From Ignavibacteria bacterium GWC2_36_12 (GTDB taxonomy: Bacteria; Bacteroidota; Ignavibacteria; Ignavibacteriales; Ignavibacteriaceae): a stretch of DNA of 44,215 nt. Shown here piece by piece: positions 8,424 through 17,094 of the stretch. Under the pieces are notes generated by a model that did no database searches, was not told the DNA's origin, and worked only from the letters and a program-made list of their open reading frames with translations. The stretch is from contig MGZZ01000134.1 of assembly GCA_001802795.1 (NCBI GenBank), forward strand, positions 1 through 44,215, written 5' to 3'. Every line of letters starts with the position of its first letter. The stretch's first letter is position 1. A program made the translations under genes and the position numbers.

Positions 8424-9179
8424 ATGGGAAAAAAAGAATTTAAAATTCAGGAATCTGTATCGGGTATTAAAAAATCAAAACTCGACAGGTATAAAGAGTT
8501 AATAATTGGCTCTAATAATATATCAGATCTGATAAAGTATGAAGTTATTATCTTGTTTTGCGGATGGATTCCCGGTGCATTAGGAATTTTCTTAAGAAGT
8601 AAACTATATCCTTTACTACTCGGGAAAAGCGGAAGAGGAATTATTTTTGGTTCTAATGTGGTATTAAGACATCCTAAAAAAATTTCTATAGGCGATAACG
8701 TAATAATTGATGATAACGTAATGATAGATGCGAAAGGGATTGAGAATAAAGGAATTATTTTAGAAAACGAAGTATTTGTTGGAAGAAATTCTATCCTGAG
8801 CTGTAAAAGTGGAGACATTATTTTAAGAGAAAGAGTAAATATTGGTTTTAATTGTGAAGTATATTCTTCCAGTACGGTAGAAATTGGTGCAGATACATTA
8901 TTAGCTGCCTATACTTACATTGTTGGCGGAGGTAGTTATAATTTAGATAGAAAAGATATCCCTATTAGTAAACAGCCTGATTTTGTTGGAAAAGGTGGAA
9001 TTTTTATTGAAGATGGTACCTGGATTGGTGCTCACTGTGTCATTTTAGATGGAGTTAGAATTGGCACGGGTTCTGTTATTGCAGCAGGTGCAGTAGTTAA
9101 TAAAAGTATTCCAGCTATGTCAATATCTGCAGGTGTGCCTGCAAAAGTAATAAAAAATAGAAATGAAATAGCCCAATAG
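8424..9179 (+). CDS. Hexapeptide-repeat (left-handed beta-helix) acyltransferase
   Basis: The 251-residue protein has an N-terminal helical/hydrophobic part (LIKYEVIILFCGWIPGALG, residues ~32-50). From about residue 70 it shows imperfect [LIV]-G-x4 hexapeptide repeats (ISIGDNV, IFIEDGTW, VRIGTGS), ending with VPAKVIKNR, the standard tail of LbH O-acyltransferases of the maltose/galactoside/WbbJ type. It should transfer an acetyl or other acyl group from CoA to a sugar hydroxyl. It closes the compact operon that begins at 1697. A decayed copy of its 3' half lies at 12716-13039. Confidence 0.85.
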   Translation: MGKKEFKIQESVSGIKKSKLDRYKELIIGSNNISDLIKYEVIILFCGWIPGALGIFLRSKLYPLLLGKSGRGIIFGSNVVLRHPKKISIGDNVIIDDNVMIDAKGIENKGIILENEVFVGRNSILSCKSGDIILRERVNIGFNCEVYSSSTVEIGADTLLAAYTYIVGGGSYNLDRKDIPISKQPDFVGKGGIFIEDGTWIGAHCVILDGVRIGTGSVIAAGAVVNKSIPAMSISAGVPAKVIKNRNEIAQ

Positions 9180-9303
9180 AAAAGTAAAACTTAAATAAAA
9201 ATGCTTCAACTAAAATCTCATATTTTAAAATTGAGTTATTCAAGAGATTCATAAATATCCCAGTAATTTTTTCGCGTATTACAACATTATCTGTAAGCTA
9301 CTG

Positions 9304-9336
9304 TTAGAGACTTCTTTTGAAGAGTCTCCGCTCTAA
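9304..9336. other. Imperfect hairpin in the 194-nt gap before the DUF418 gene
   Basis: TTAGAG (9304-9309) can pair with CTCTAA (9331-9336), and an inner ACTTC/GAAG(AG)T arm extends it. An A run follows, so it does not look like a plus-strand intrinsic terminator. It could be a processing site or chance structure. I see nothing else in 9180-9373. Confidence 0.25.
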
Positions 9337-9373
9337 AAAAAATCAAGAATTTTATAAATAAATTTTGAATTGA

Positions 9374-10594
9374 ATGCAAAATCATAGTTCAAATAATAGC
9401 TTCAAACCTTCCAGTCCATTACAAGTTAATGAACGTCTCGAACTGATAGATATATTGCGTGCATTTGCTTTAATAGGGATTTTTATTGTTAATATCCAGT
9501 TTTATGTGGCAAAACCTAATGATACGATTGATATTATAAGTTGGTTAATAAAGATTTTTTTTGAAGGATCGTTCTATCCCCTGTTCTCAATTTTATTTGG
9601 AATCAGCTTTGTAATTCTCCTTAATCGTACAGAAGTAAACGGAAAACCAAATCTGCGTTTATTTGTACGACGGCTTTTTATTCTGGCGATTATTGCTTCG
9701 TTACAGTTTATTTTTTTAGAGCCAAGACATATACTTTTTCGCTATACTCTGCTAGGTATACCGCTAATTACATTCTACTCTTCATCAAAAAAAGTATTAA
9801 TGTGGTCAATCGCCATATTTTTCATAATTTCTATTTTTCACAATCAGATTGTTTACAGCTTAGATAATCTGAGAAGGCATTCAACAGAAGCTAAAAATGT
9901 TTTTCAGCTGGAGGTAACAGAAGATGATCTGAAACAAGAAACAATTAAAATGGAAAAAAATAATTTGACAGAGTATTCTGATTATGTTATTAATAACTCG
10001 AAGCAACTTATTCCCCAGGTAATTAATCTCACCCATCATTCATCAATGCCACATATTTTTGCTTCTTTCTTATTCGGTATTTTCATTTGGCGATGGGAGA
10101 TCTTTCAGAGGCTTCACGAATTTCGTCCGTTTCTCCGCTCTTGGCTGATATTTTGTGGCTTATTCGGATTAATCGGAAATATTGGTGCTATAATACTGGA
10201 ATGGAGTGGTTTAGCAAAAGCACATCCACTTGAAACTTCTATACTGCAGACTATAGGTGATTCTTTATTAGCTGTATGTTATATATCAGGAATTGCATTA
10301 GTTTCCTTAAGTGCTTTTTGGACTAAATTAATAAAATTGTTAATACCTGCTGGGCGAATGGGACTTACGAATTACCTGTTACAGTCCGTTATAATGTCAT
10401 TTGTCTTTCTAAGTTATGGCTTAAATTTAAAAGATAAGCTCAATATCTTAGAATGTTTGGTTATCGTAATAATGAGTACAGTAGTGCAGATAATATTTAG
10501 TACCTGGTGGTTTCAGAGATTCAAATATGGTCCGGTTGAATGGGTATGGCGTTTGCTTACATATGGGCGCTGGTTATCTATCCGGAATAGATAA
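9374..10594 (+). CDS. DUF418 (YeiB-like) multi-pass membrane protein
   Basis: The 406-residue integral membrane protein opens after a polar N-terminus with RLELIDILRAFALIGIFIVN (key words RLELID, RAFALIG), the hallmark of the DUF418/YeiB family, which is related to acyltransferase-3 proteins. At least eight hydrophobic segments can be seen. The C-terminal end has the family's WWFQRFKYGPVEWVWRLLTYG block. The biochemical role of the family is not established; acyl transfer to surface glycans has been proposed because of the fold. It is separated from the previous operon by 194 nt and may have its own promoter. Its place next to an LTA-synthase-like enzyme supports a role in envelope modification. 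Confidence 0.9.
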   Translation: MQNHSSNNSFKPSSPLQVNERLELIDILRAFALIGIFIVNIQFYVAKPNDTIDIISWLIKIFFEGSFYPLFSILFGISFVILLNRTEVNGKPNLRLFVRRLFILAIIASLQFIFLEPRHILFRYTLLGIPLITFYSSSKKVLMWSIAIFFIISIFHNQIVYSLDNLRRHSTEAKNVFQLEVTEDDLKQETIKMEKNNLTEYSDYVINNSKQLIPQVINLTHHSSMPHIFASFLFGIFIWRWEIFQRLHEFRPFLRSWLIFCGLFGLIGNIGAIILEWSGLAKAHPLETSILQTIGDSLLAVCYISGIALVSLSAFWTKLIKLLIPAGRMGLTNYLLQSVIMSFVFLSYGLNLKDKLNILECLVIVIMSTVVQIIFSTWWFQRFKYGPVEWVWRLLTYGRWLSIRNR

Positions 10595-10669
10595 TTATGA
10601 GTAGAAGCAGGATTCAGATCATTAATATTTTATTCATCTCTTATGACATATCAACTCTCTAGAAATTAA

Positions 10670-12604
10670 ATGCTAAAATTTTACAATAAAACCAGAGATT
10701 TTTTTCTAAAAGTTCCTTTTACAATCTGGATAGTTATAGGGATACAAACTGGTTTTTTTATTGTTTTAAGGAATAAGGAGTTTGCTTCGATCGGAAGTCT
10801 ATTGTTCTATGGACAGTTAATTAAAACATTTTTAAATATTGTAATAATTTTTTGGTTGATTACAATATTGCTAAGCAAGTTCAAAAAAGTTTCAGGAATA
10901 ATTATCATACTAACTATTTACGTATACACATTTCTAATATTGTATCATTATGCCACAGGAGGAAACTTAGAATTTAAATTATTATGGGATTTTAGACATA
11001 ATATTCTTAATACAGAAGTATTTGAAATGATGGGAAATTTTATAGGTCACAAAGTTATTTTATTCGTGGTAGCATTATCACTGATCTTGATAATTGGTCA
11101 AATAAAATGGAAACTTTTTTCAAGCTATAATCGTTTCAAAAAGCCGTTTTTACAATTTTCTGTTCTCTCCTGTACTTTAGTAATCCTTAATATCTTACCT
11201 ATCAATTCTATGGATGAAGTAGCAAACTTCTCTAGATCTTTTGCAGGATGGTATAGAATTGAATCATTCAAATTTGATACTACATCTCAAAATTTAGAAC
11301 AATATCCTTATATCAAAGCTGCCGACTATAATCTACCTATAAAAAGTAATAAAGAATTACCCAATATCTTTTTTATTGTAATCGAATCGTTCAATGAATC
11401 ATTTGTCGAGAAAAAAACGGATGATGGAAAAGAGATCACACCTTTTTTAAATTCTTTAATTCCTAAAGGAATTTACTTAGAACATTTTTATGGAAATTCA
11501 GTTATAACCGTTAAAGGGCATCTATCAATTTTATTTTCGATTCTTCCCAGTTATCGCGGATTGGAATCTGAAGAATTTTATTCAAATAATTTTCAGTCCT
11601 TAGCTCAAATACTAAAATCAGCGGGATACAAAACTATATTTTTTTTAGGGAGCGATCCGAGTGCTATGAATTTTCAGAATGAGGGTCCGTTTTTAACTAA
11701 AAATGGTTTTGAAATATGTAAAGGAATTTTTAACCCAAATAAGAATTACAAAAGAACTAATGGAGAGCCTAATTATAATTATGAAAATCCGAGGAATGAA
11801 AGCGGCTTTGGGGGTTTTAAAGATTATGTTCTCTATCAGCAATTTTTTAGTACTTTAGATTCTTTGCATAACAATAGTAAAGATAGTCAACAAAAATATT
11901 TTGGTTTCCTGTCAACATATTCGAATCACATTCCCTGGTTAAAAGAAAGAGGGGATTCAACAATACCTTTCCCTAATTCTATTTCAACCAGAGAAGATTA
12001 TGCAAATTCACTTTTTCATGTTGATTCGTATCTCAAAACATTTTTTGATGAATTTGAGCGTAGAAAATATTTGGAAAACTCGATAATCGTAATAACAGGC
12101 GACCATTCAACTCCTTCGGGAGAGCGTGGTAATTTTCACAAAGGTATCGGCTTTTATGAAGAAAATTTTAAAATCCCTTTTTTATTACTTTGGAATAATA
12201 ATGTTCAACCAATGAGAATAACCGATAAGGCTTGGTCACAGGTTGATATCGCTCCGACTCTTCTCGATTTGCTTAATATTAATGTTAATAACCACTTTGT
12301 TGGAAAGTCATTTCTGCGGGAAAACCCAGTTGAAGATAATGTCGTTTTTCTCAACCAGTCTTTTGGTGGATTAAATCTGGTTGTTATTGTTTACCCATAT
12401 AAATATGTTTATGATGTACCAACAAGTGAAGAATATTTGTTTGATTTGGAAAAAGACCCAAAAGAGATAGATAATATAATTAATCAAAGCCCCGAAAAAT
12501 TGGATTTTTTCAGGGACAAAATCTCTCAAATCAAATTAAATCAGTATCTGCTAGAACAAAATAGGATATGGCCAATGAATTATGAAGAAGCATCTCGATA
12601 TTAA
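10670..12604 (+). CDS. LTA synthase/phosphoethanolamine-transferase-like sulfatase-fold membrane enzyme
   Basis: The 644-residue protein has about five N-terminal transmembrane segments (within residues 15-180) followed by an extracytoplasmic alkaline-phosphatase/sulfatase-superfamily domain. NIFFIVIESF (232-241) provides a metal-binding Glu239. The likely nucleophile is Thr280 in SVITVKGHL, and GDH at 477-479 gives the second metal site. This is the layout of LtaS and related phosphoglycerol or phosphoethanolamine transferases. They move a phospho-alcohol group from a phospholipid onto a glycan, glycolipid or periplasmic glucan. Gram-negative relatives such as MdoB/OpgB modify glucans. The acceptor here is unknown, but the surrounding glycan genes make a surface polysaccharide or glycolipid likely. 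Confidence 0.85.
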   Translation: MLKFYNKTRDFFLKVPFTIWIVIGIQTGFFIVLRNKEFASIGSLLFYGQLIKTFLNIVIIFWLITILLSKFKKVSGIIIILTIYVYTFLILYHYATGGNLEFKLLWDFRHNILNTEVFEMMGNFIGHKVILFVVALSLILIIGQIKWKLFSSYNRFKKPFLQFSVLSCTLVILNILPINSMDEVANFSRSFAGWYRIESFKFDTTSQNLEQYPYIKAADYNLPIKSNKELPNIFFIVIESFNESFVEKKTDDGKEITPFLNSLIPKGIYLEHFYGNSVITVKGHLSILFSILPSYRGLESEEFYSNNFQSLAQILKSAGYKTIFFLGSDPSAMNFQNEGPFLTKNGFEICKGIFNPNKNYKRTNGEPNYNYENPRNESGFGGFKDYVLYQQFFSTLDSLHNNSKDSQQKYFGFLSTYSNHIPWLKERGDSTIPFPNSISTREDYANSLFHVDSYLKTFFDEFERRKYLENSIIVITGDHSTPSGERGNFHKGIGFYEENFKIPFLLLWNNNVQPMRITDKAWSQVDIAPTLLDLLNINVNNHFVGKSFLRENPVEDNVVFLNQSFGGLNLVVIVYPYKYVYDVPTSEEYLFDLEKDPKEIDNIINQSPEKLDFFRDKISQIKLNQYLLEQNRIWPMNYEEASRY

Positions 12605-12715
12605 AAAAAATAATAAGGTGGCTCTTTCTGCAAATTGATATTTATCAAATATTGTTGAATAAATAGGGTACCTAATATTAGATCAGCTAAGGGAAAAGAA
12701 TAAGTTAGTTTTAAG

Positions 12716-13039
12716 ATGTTGCTGATAGAATTTTATCTAAGTATAATCATATCAAAATCTTTATACATATATCCGTGTGTAGAGGTAATTACTGGTTAGA
12801 AAGTGATATTTTTATTTATCAAGGACTCTATTTTATGGAAAAGGTGGAATTTTATTAGAAAAAATACCTGATTAGGGTTCAATCTGTTATTTTATATTGA
12901 TTGAGAATTGGCACGGGTTCTGTTATTGCAGTAGGTGCAATAGTGAAGAAGGAAATAGTGCCAATGTCTATAACGGTAGCGATATTTGCAGAAGCTATTA
13001 AAAAGAATCTTACGAAGTATATTATTGCAGAATTTTCAT
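12716..13039 (+). pseudogene. Decayed copy of the hexapeptide acyltransferase 3' half
   Basis: This stretch between two genes aligns by eye with ~8883-9179 of the intact acyltransferase. The match is strongest at 12904-12944 versus 9057-9097 (39 of 41 bases identical, encoding RIGTGSVIA) and clear at 12805-12870 (GGAAAAGGTGGAA followed by ACCTG). Several small indels and stops (for example TGA at 12898-12900) break the frame. From 12904 the reading frame stays open to a TAA at 13037-13039, about where the intact gene ends. The first ~70 bases of the remnant are only weakly similar. It fills most of the 450-nt gap between the LTA-synthase-like and amidohydrolase genes; 12605-12715 holds nothing I recognise. 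Confidence 0.75.
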
Positions 13040-13054
13040 AAGGATTTTACTGAG

Positions 13055-14719
13055 ATGTGGAAAAAAACTTTATTGCTAATTGGTCTAATGGGCATATTAC
13101 TCATTATAGCCGGGCTTATTTTCAGCCCTTCTTTTGTCGGGAACTTTACTTCTGGCGGAAAATTAAATTCATTACTTAGAATAACCCAGGTTCAACTCGT
13201 TCAAATCTACCTGATAATCCTTGGGATTTTGTTACTAGTAGGGTCTCTTGTTATCAGCCTTCTTCCTAAAGAAAGAAGATACTCACAATTTCTTGTTGGT
13301 ATTTGTTTTACCGGTATAGTACTGACAGTCTTAGGGGTTATACTTAGTCCAAGGTTTGTTGAGAAAAATCTCAGTTCCCAAAACTTTCTGAATGAGTCTA
13401 CACTTAATTTTTTATCCAATTTTCAATTAGGCGCTATAATCATTGGTTGCGTAGTTATTTTCATCTCCCTTTTAATATATGGCAAGAAGTTTCTAAAAAG
13501 TTATAAGAAGTTTAGCTTAGTTCTCAGCTTGGTGGTTTTATTATTATATCTTTCACTTCTATACATCACTTATATTAATGAAAAATTTCCTAATAATATT
13601 ATTCTTAAACCGACTGAGTTTAGTAAAGTAATAAGTCTTTTATTTGGACAAGATATCTTACTTTCAGATTTTGATCCCAAATCACCATTGATTGTAGATC
13701 GTAAACAAATTGTGAAAGCAAAATACCCCGTCATTGATGTGCATTTTCATTTAGCTTCAGATTTCAGAACGGAGTTGGATAAAAACCTAATGACTCCAGA
13801 AGCTTTAATTAGATCTATGGATTCTGTTGGAGTTAAATTAATGATTAATATGGATGGTATTGATATTAACAAAGATTTAGTACTTTATAATAAGAATTAC
13901 CCTGATAGATTTATAAACTTCGCATATCCTCCAATAGGCTCAGACGAGTTATTAAACGACGAAACTCTTGCTGCCCTGCCAGAAATAATTGAAAAGTTTG
14001 TTAAAAGAGGAATAAAGGGTATAGGTGAATTGGCAAAATTTTGGGGATTGACAATTAAGGATGCATCCGGCAAAGTAATTCCCGTAGATGATCCACGACT
14101 TGATCCATTTTGGGCTAAGGCTGCAGAATTACAAATTCCGGTTTTGTGGCATTTAGTTGATCCCACACCGTTTTTTCAGCCTGTAAATAGATTCAATGAA
14201 AGATACACAGAACTTGGACGGTACCCATTTAGGAGTTATTATAAGCCAGGTTTTCCAACTAAGGCTACGTTGTTTAAACAACAGGAAAATGTATTGAAAA
14301 ATCACCCCACGACAATTTTTATCGGTGCTCATTTGGGAATGAGTGCTGATAATTTAAATTATCTTTCATATCTGTTTGATACATATCCTAATTACTATGT
14401 TGATTGTTCTGCCGTATTAGGTGAGTTGGGCAGACAGCCTTATACAACCAGGAAATTCTTTATTAAATACCAGGATAGAATACTTTTTGGTTCAGATGGA
14501 GGGGCGCTTGTTGGAGTGAAAGGTTGGACAGTTGAAAAGTTCTATCAATCTTATTTTGAATTTTTTGAAACTGAAAATGAATATATTGATTATCCTGGGC
14601 AGGGGGCTATTAATCAAGGTGATTGGAAAATATATGGAATAAATCTTCCTGATGAAATTCTTGAAAAAATATATTATAAGAATGCGGAAAAGATTCTTTT
14701 TAAGAGCAGTAGCAATTGA
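13055..14719 (+). CDS. Membrane-anchored amidohydrolase (amidohydrolase-2-like)
   Basis: With the ATG at 13055 (AAGGA 10 nt upstream) the protein has 554 residues. An in-frame ATG at 12986 would add 23 residues, but these lie inside the acyltransferase remnant. Five hydrophobic segments (about 5-23, 48-70, 77-98, 126-142, 153-173) precede a TIM-barrel domain starting at YPVIDVHFH (Asp228-x-His230-x-His232). Later come LWHLVDP, FIGAHLGM and LFGSDGG, giving the additional His residues and the final Asp of amidohydrolase-2 enzymes. Residues ~10-70 and ~82-142 look like a tandem duplication (both contain a GI..G-x-I-x-SP-x-FV pattern). Soluble relatives include decarboxylases and lactonases. The membrane fusion is unusual and suggests action on a lipid-linked or surface substrate. 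Confidence 0.8.
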   Translation: MWKKTLLLIGLMGILLIIAGLIFSPSFVGNFTSGGKLNSLLRITQVQLVQIYLIILGILLLVGSLVISLLPKERRYSQFLVGICFTGIVLTVLGVILSPRFVEKNLSSQNFLNESTLNFLSNFQLGAIIIGCVVIFISLLIYGKKFLKSYKKFSLVLSLVVLLLYLSLLYITYINEKFPNNIILKPTEFSKVISLLFGQDILLSDFDPKSPLIVDRKQIVKAKYPVIDVHFHLASDFRTELDKNLMTPEALIRSMDSVGVKLMINMDGIDINKDLVLYNKNYPDRFINFAYPPIGSDELLNDETLAALPEIIEKFVKRGIKGIGELAKFWGLTIKDASGKVIPVDDPRLDPFWAKAAELQIPVLWHLVDPTPFFQPVNRFNERYTELGRYPFRSYYKPGFPTKATLFKQQENVLKNHPTTIFIGAHLGMSADNLNYLSYLFDTYPNYYVDCSAVLGELGRQPYTTRKFFIKYQDRILFGSDGGALVGVKGWTVEKFYQSYFEFFETENEYIDYPGQGAINQGDWKIYGINLPDEILEKIYYKNAEKILFKSSSN

Positions 14720-14747
14720 ACTTTTATATTAAATTCACGAATAAATA

Positions 14748-15767
14748 ATGATAAAAAAGAAAACAATATTTTTAATATTTAAGATTTTTGTAAGCATCTC
14801 ACTTCTTACTTATATAATTCTTAAAATTGATTGGAATGAAGCGTTTAATAATTTGGAAGGCGCAAATTATTATTTGTTAGTTATGGCGTTTTCATTAAAT
14901 ATTGTTGAGCGATTAATATTAACATACAAATGGAATCAACTAATTAGAATAAGAGGCATAGACATATCTTTTTTTAGGCTTTTCTCAATAAATTTAATTG
15001 GTGGGTTTTGGGGGTTATTTCTTCCTTCCAGCTTAGGAACAGACGTAGTAAGAGGTTATTATTTGGTAAAAAACAATGGCGAAAAATCAGTTAGTGTATC
15101 ATCTATTTTTGTTGACCGGATATTAGGACTGTTTTCTTTGCTTTTATGCAGTGTTGTTGCAGTAATTATAGGCGGGAACCTGATCTCTAAAGTTGATATT
15201 AAATTTTATGTCTTAGCTTTATTTGCAGTTGGGGTCATTTCTTTTTATTTATTTCAGAAAGAAGGAACTGCAAGGATTTTAGAGAAAATTTTAAAAAAAA
15301 TTAAACATCATAAATTAGCCGAATTATTTATAAAACTGCATACATCGATTTTAGAATATAAAAAACATCCGGGAACTTTATTATCGTCTTTCTTCCTGAC
15401 TGTTCTTGCACATGCTACCCACGTGTTGATTTTTTATATCGTTGCTTTAGCATTTAACATCTCAGTTCCATTAATTTATTTTTTCCTGTTCATTCCAATA
15501 ATAACTTTGATAATAATGATACCAATATCAATAGGCGGATTAGGTGTTGGTGAAGGTGTATTTATTACTTTTTTTTCATTGGTAGGCATATCGATGAGCG
15601 ATTGTGTCGTTATGGCATTTACTAATTCTATAATAAATATTCTGTTTACTCTATCCGGTGGGATTGTATTTTTATTTTTCAAAAATTTATCTAAGCAAGA
15701 AATCTTACCTTCTAAGCAGGAAATAAAGAAACCTGATTTGGAACCGACTGAATTACTAAAAGACTGA
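14748..15767 (+). CDS. YbhN/UPF0104 (LPG-synthase TM-like, flippase-like) membrane protein
   Basis: The 339-residue membrane protein has about eight hydrophobic segments and the two family signatures: FLPSSLGTDVVRGYYL near residue 87 and PISIGGLGVGEGVF near residue 260. These define the lysylphosphatidylglycerol-synthase transmembrane/UPF0104 family (TIGR00374-type). Members lacking the C-terminal synthase domain are thought to flip lipids or lipid-linked substrates. Located between an amidohydrolase and a glycosyltransferase, it may translocate the glycolipid made by this locus (inference). Confidence 0.85.
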   Translation: MIKKKTIFLIFKIFVSISLLTYIILKIDWNEAFNNLEGANYYLLVMAFSLNIVERLILTYKWNQLIRIRGIDISFFRLFSINLIGGFWGLFLPSSLGTDVVRGYYLVKNNGEKSVSVSSIFVDRILGLFSLLLCSVVAVIIGGNLISKVDIKFYVLALFAVGVISFYLFQKEGTARILEKILKKIKHHKLAELFIKLHTSILEYKKHPGTLLSSFFLTVLAHATHVLIFYIVALAFNISVPLIYFFLFIPIITLIIMIPISIGGLGVGEGVFITFFSLVGISMSDCVVMAFTNSIINILFTLSGGIVFLFFKNLSKQEILPSKQEIKKPDLEPTELLKD

Positions 15768-15803
15768 TTCTTAGTAATCGTTTAGGAATTTATCATATTA
15801 ATT

Positions 15804-16943
15804 ATGGCAGAACATACAAATAAAATAAACGTATTGTGGTTAGTGGACCATCTTGGTTATGGGGGTTTTATGCATGGTGCCGGCAAATTTTATCTTGATA
15901 CAATACCTTTACTAGATGAAAATAAAATAAATGTAACCTTGTGTGTGTTGAGAAGCAGAGATCATTTAACGAAACTCTTTGAAGATCGGGGAGTTAGAAT
16001 CCTGCATCTTGGAAGAAATAAATTCGACCCCCGTACTATTACTGATCTTATAAAAATTATCAGGAAAGAAAAAATAGAATTGATTCATTGTCACGGTTAT
16101 GGGTCTGATAATTTTGGAAGAATGGTGGGAGGTCTGTTTGGAATTCCAACTATAGTACATGCACATGATGATAATTTTAATTATCCATGGCATCAGAATT
16201 TAGCCGATCTTTTACTTAGGCGATTTACAAAAAAAGCAATTGCTATATCTGAATCAGTTAAGAGGTCATGTGTTACTAAGAGAAAAATTTGTCCTAATAA
16301 GTTATCTGTTATACATAATGGAATCTTGCTTAATAATTTTAATACTATTGAAAAAGAATTAATACAAAAAGAAAGAAAACATTTGGGGATTAAATTAGAT
16401 TCCAAAATTGTTGGAACGGTGGCAAGATTAAGAGCAGAAAAGGGAATAAAATATTTGATTGAGTCGGCGCCTAAAATTCTGGAAATCTTTCCTGATACAA
16501 TTTTTCTTATTGCCGGCGATGGTCCGTTGAGAGAAGAACTTCAAAATCTTGCAAGTCAGCTTGGGATTCAAGATAAGGTTTTGTTTATGGGATTTCGTCA
16601 GGATATACCTGCCGTTTTATCGGTTATTGATGTTTTTGTTGCTCCTTCTGAGACTGAAGGGTTGGGATTAGGAATTTTAGAAGCTATGGCTATTGGAAAA
16701 CCTATCGTTGCAACAAGTGTGGGGGGTATAATTGAGATTTTAAAAGATGGGGAAACCGGTTATCTTGTACCTGCTAAAAATTCTCAAGAGTTGGCTAAAA
16801 GGGTTATTTACATGCTAAAAAATGAAGAAGAAGCAAGATGTCTTGGTATAAAGGCTAGGGAAGAAAGTAGAAAGTACGATATTAATTCTAATGTTAAAAA
16901 GATTGAAGAACAATATTTTGGATTAATAACATCAAATAATTGA
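15804..16943 (+). CDS. Glycosyltransferase family 4 protein
   Basis: The 379-residue GT-B enzyme belongs to the common GT4 group. It has an N-terminal glycine-rich acceptor loop (LGYGGFMHGAGKF), HCHGYGSDNFGR, the hinge AISESVKRS, a GTVARLRAEKGI donor-domain start, and the E-x7-E motif in SETEGLGLGILEAMA (~residue 282). It is not close to the pair at 2527 and 6087, so it probably has a different donor or linkage. It likely adds a sugar on the cytoplasmic face. Confidence 0.88.
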   Translation: MAEHTNKINVLWLVDHLGYGGFMHGAGKFYLDTIPLLDENKINVTLCVLRSRDHLTKLFEDRGVRILHLGRNKFDPRTITDLIKIIRKEKIELIHCHGYGSDNFGRMVGGLFGIPTIVHAHDDNFNYPWHQNLADLLLRRFTKKAIAISESVKRSCVTKRKICPNKLSVIHNGILLNNFNTIEKELIQKERKHLGIKLDSKIVGTVARLRAEKGIKYLIESAPKILEIFPDTIFLIAGDGPLREELQNLASQLGIQDKVLFMGFRQDIPAVLSVIDVFVAPSETEGLGLGILEAMAIGKPIVATSVGGIIEILKDGETGYLVPAKNSQELAKRVIYMLKNEEEARCLGIKAREESRKYDINSNVKKIEEQYFGLITSNN

Positions 16944-17094
16944 AAAAGAAATTTTCGTCAGCTGTTATTTAATAATTACTCTTCATATATATATTAAAGG
17001 TTTGATAAAATTAGTACTAATAACTAAAAGTTTGGATTAATATATCTACAAACGCTAAGAATTTGTAATTAGTTTTAAAAGAAAGGTGACTATT

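Noticed and set aside
8447-8818. 123-codon minus-strand open frame opposite the acyltransferase
   Set aside because: It is the antisense shadow of a clear hexapeptide-repeat gene and has no recognisable domain.
9304-9341. Hairpin followed by an A run as a terminator for the first glycan block
   Set aside because: The T run needed for plus-strand termination is missing and the stem is imperfect, so it is listed only as a hairpin.
12900-12925. TGGCAC near 12906 as a second sigma-54 promoter
   Set aside because: There is no GC at the 10-nt spacing after GG, and the sequence is part of the acyltransferase remnant.
12986-13054. Upstream in-frame ATG that would extend the amidohydrolase by 23 residues
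   Set aside because: This stretch aligns with the decayed acyltransferase in another frame, and the ATG at 13055 has a suitable ribosome binding site followed directly by a membrane segment.
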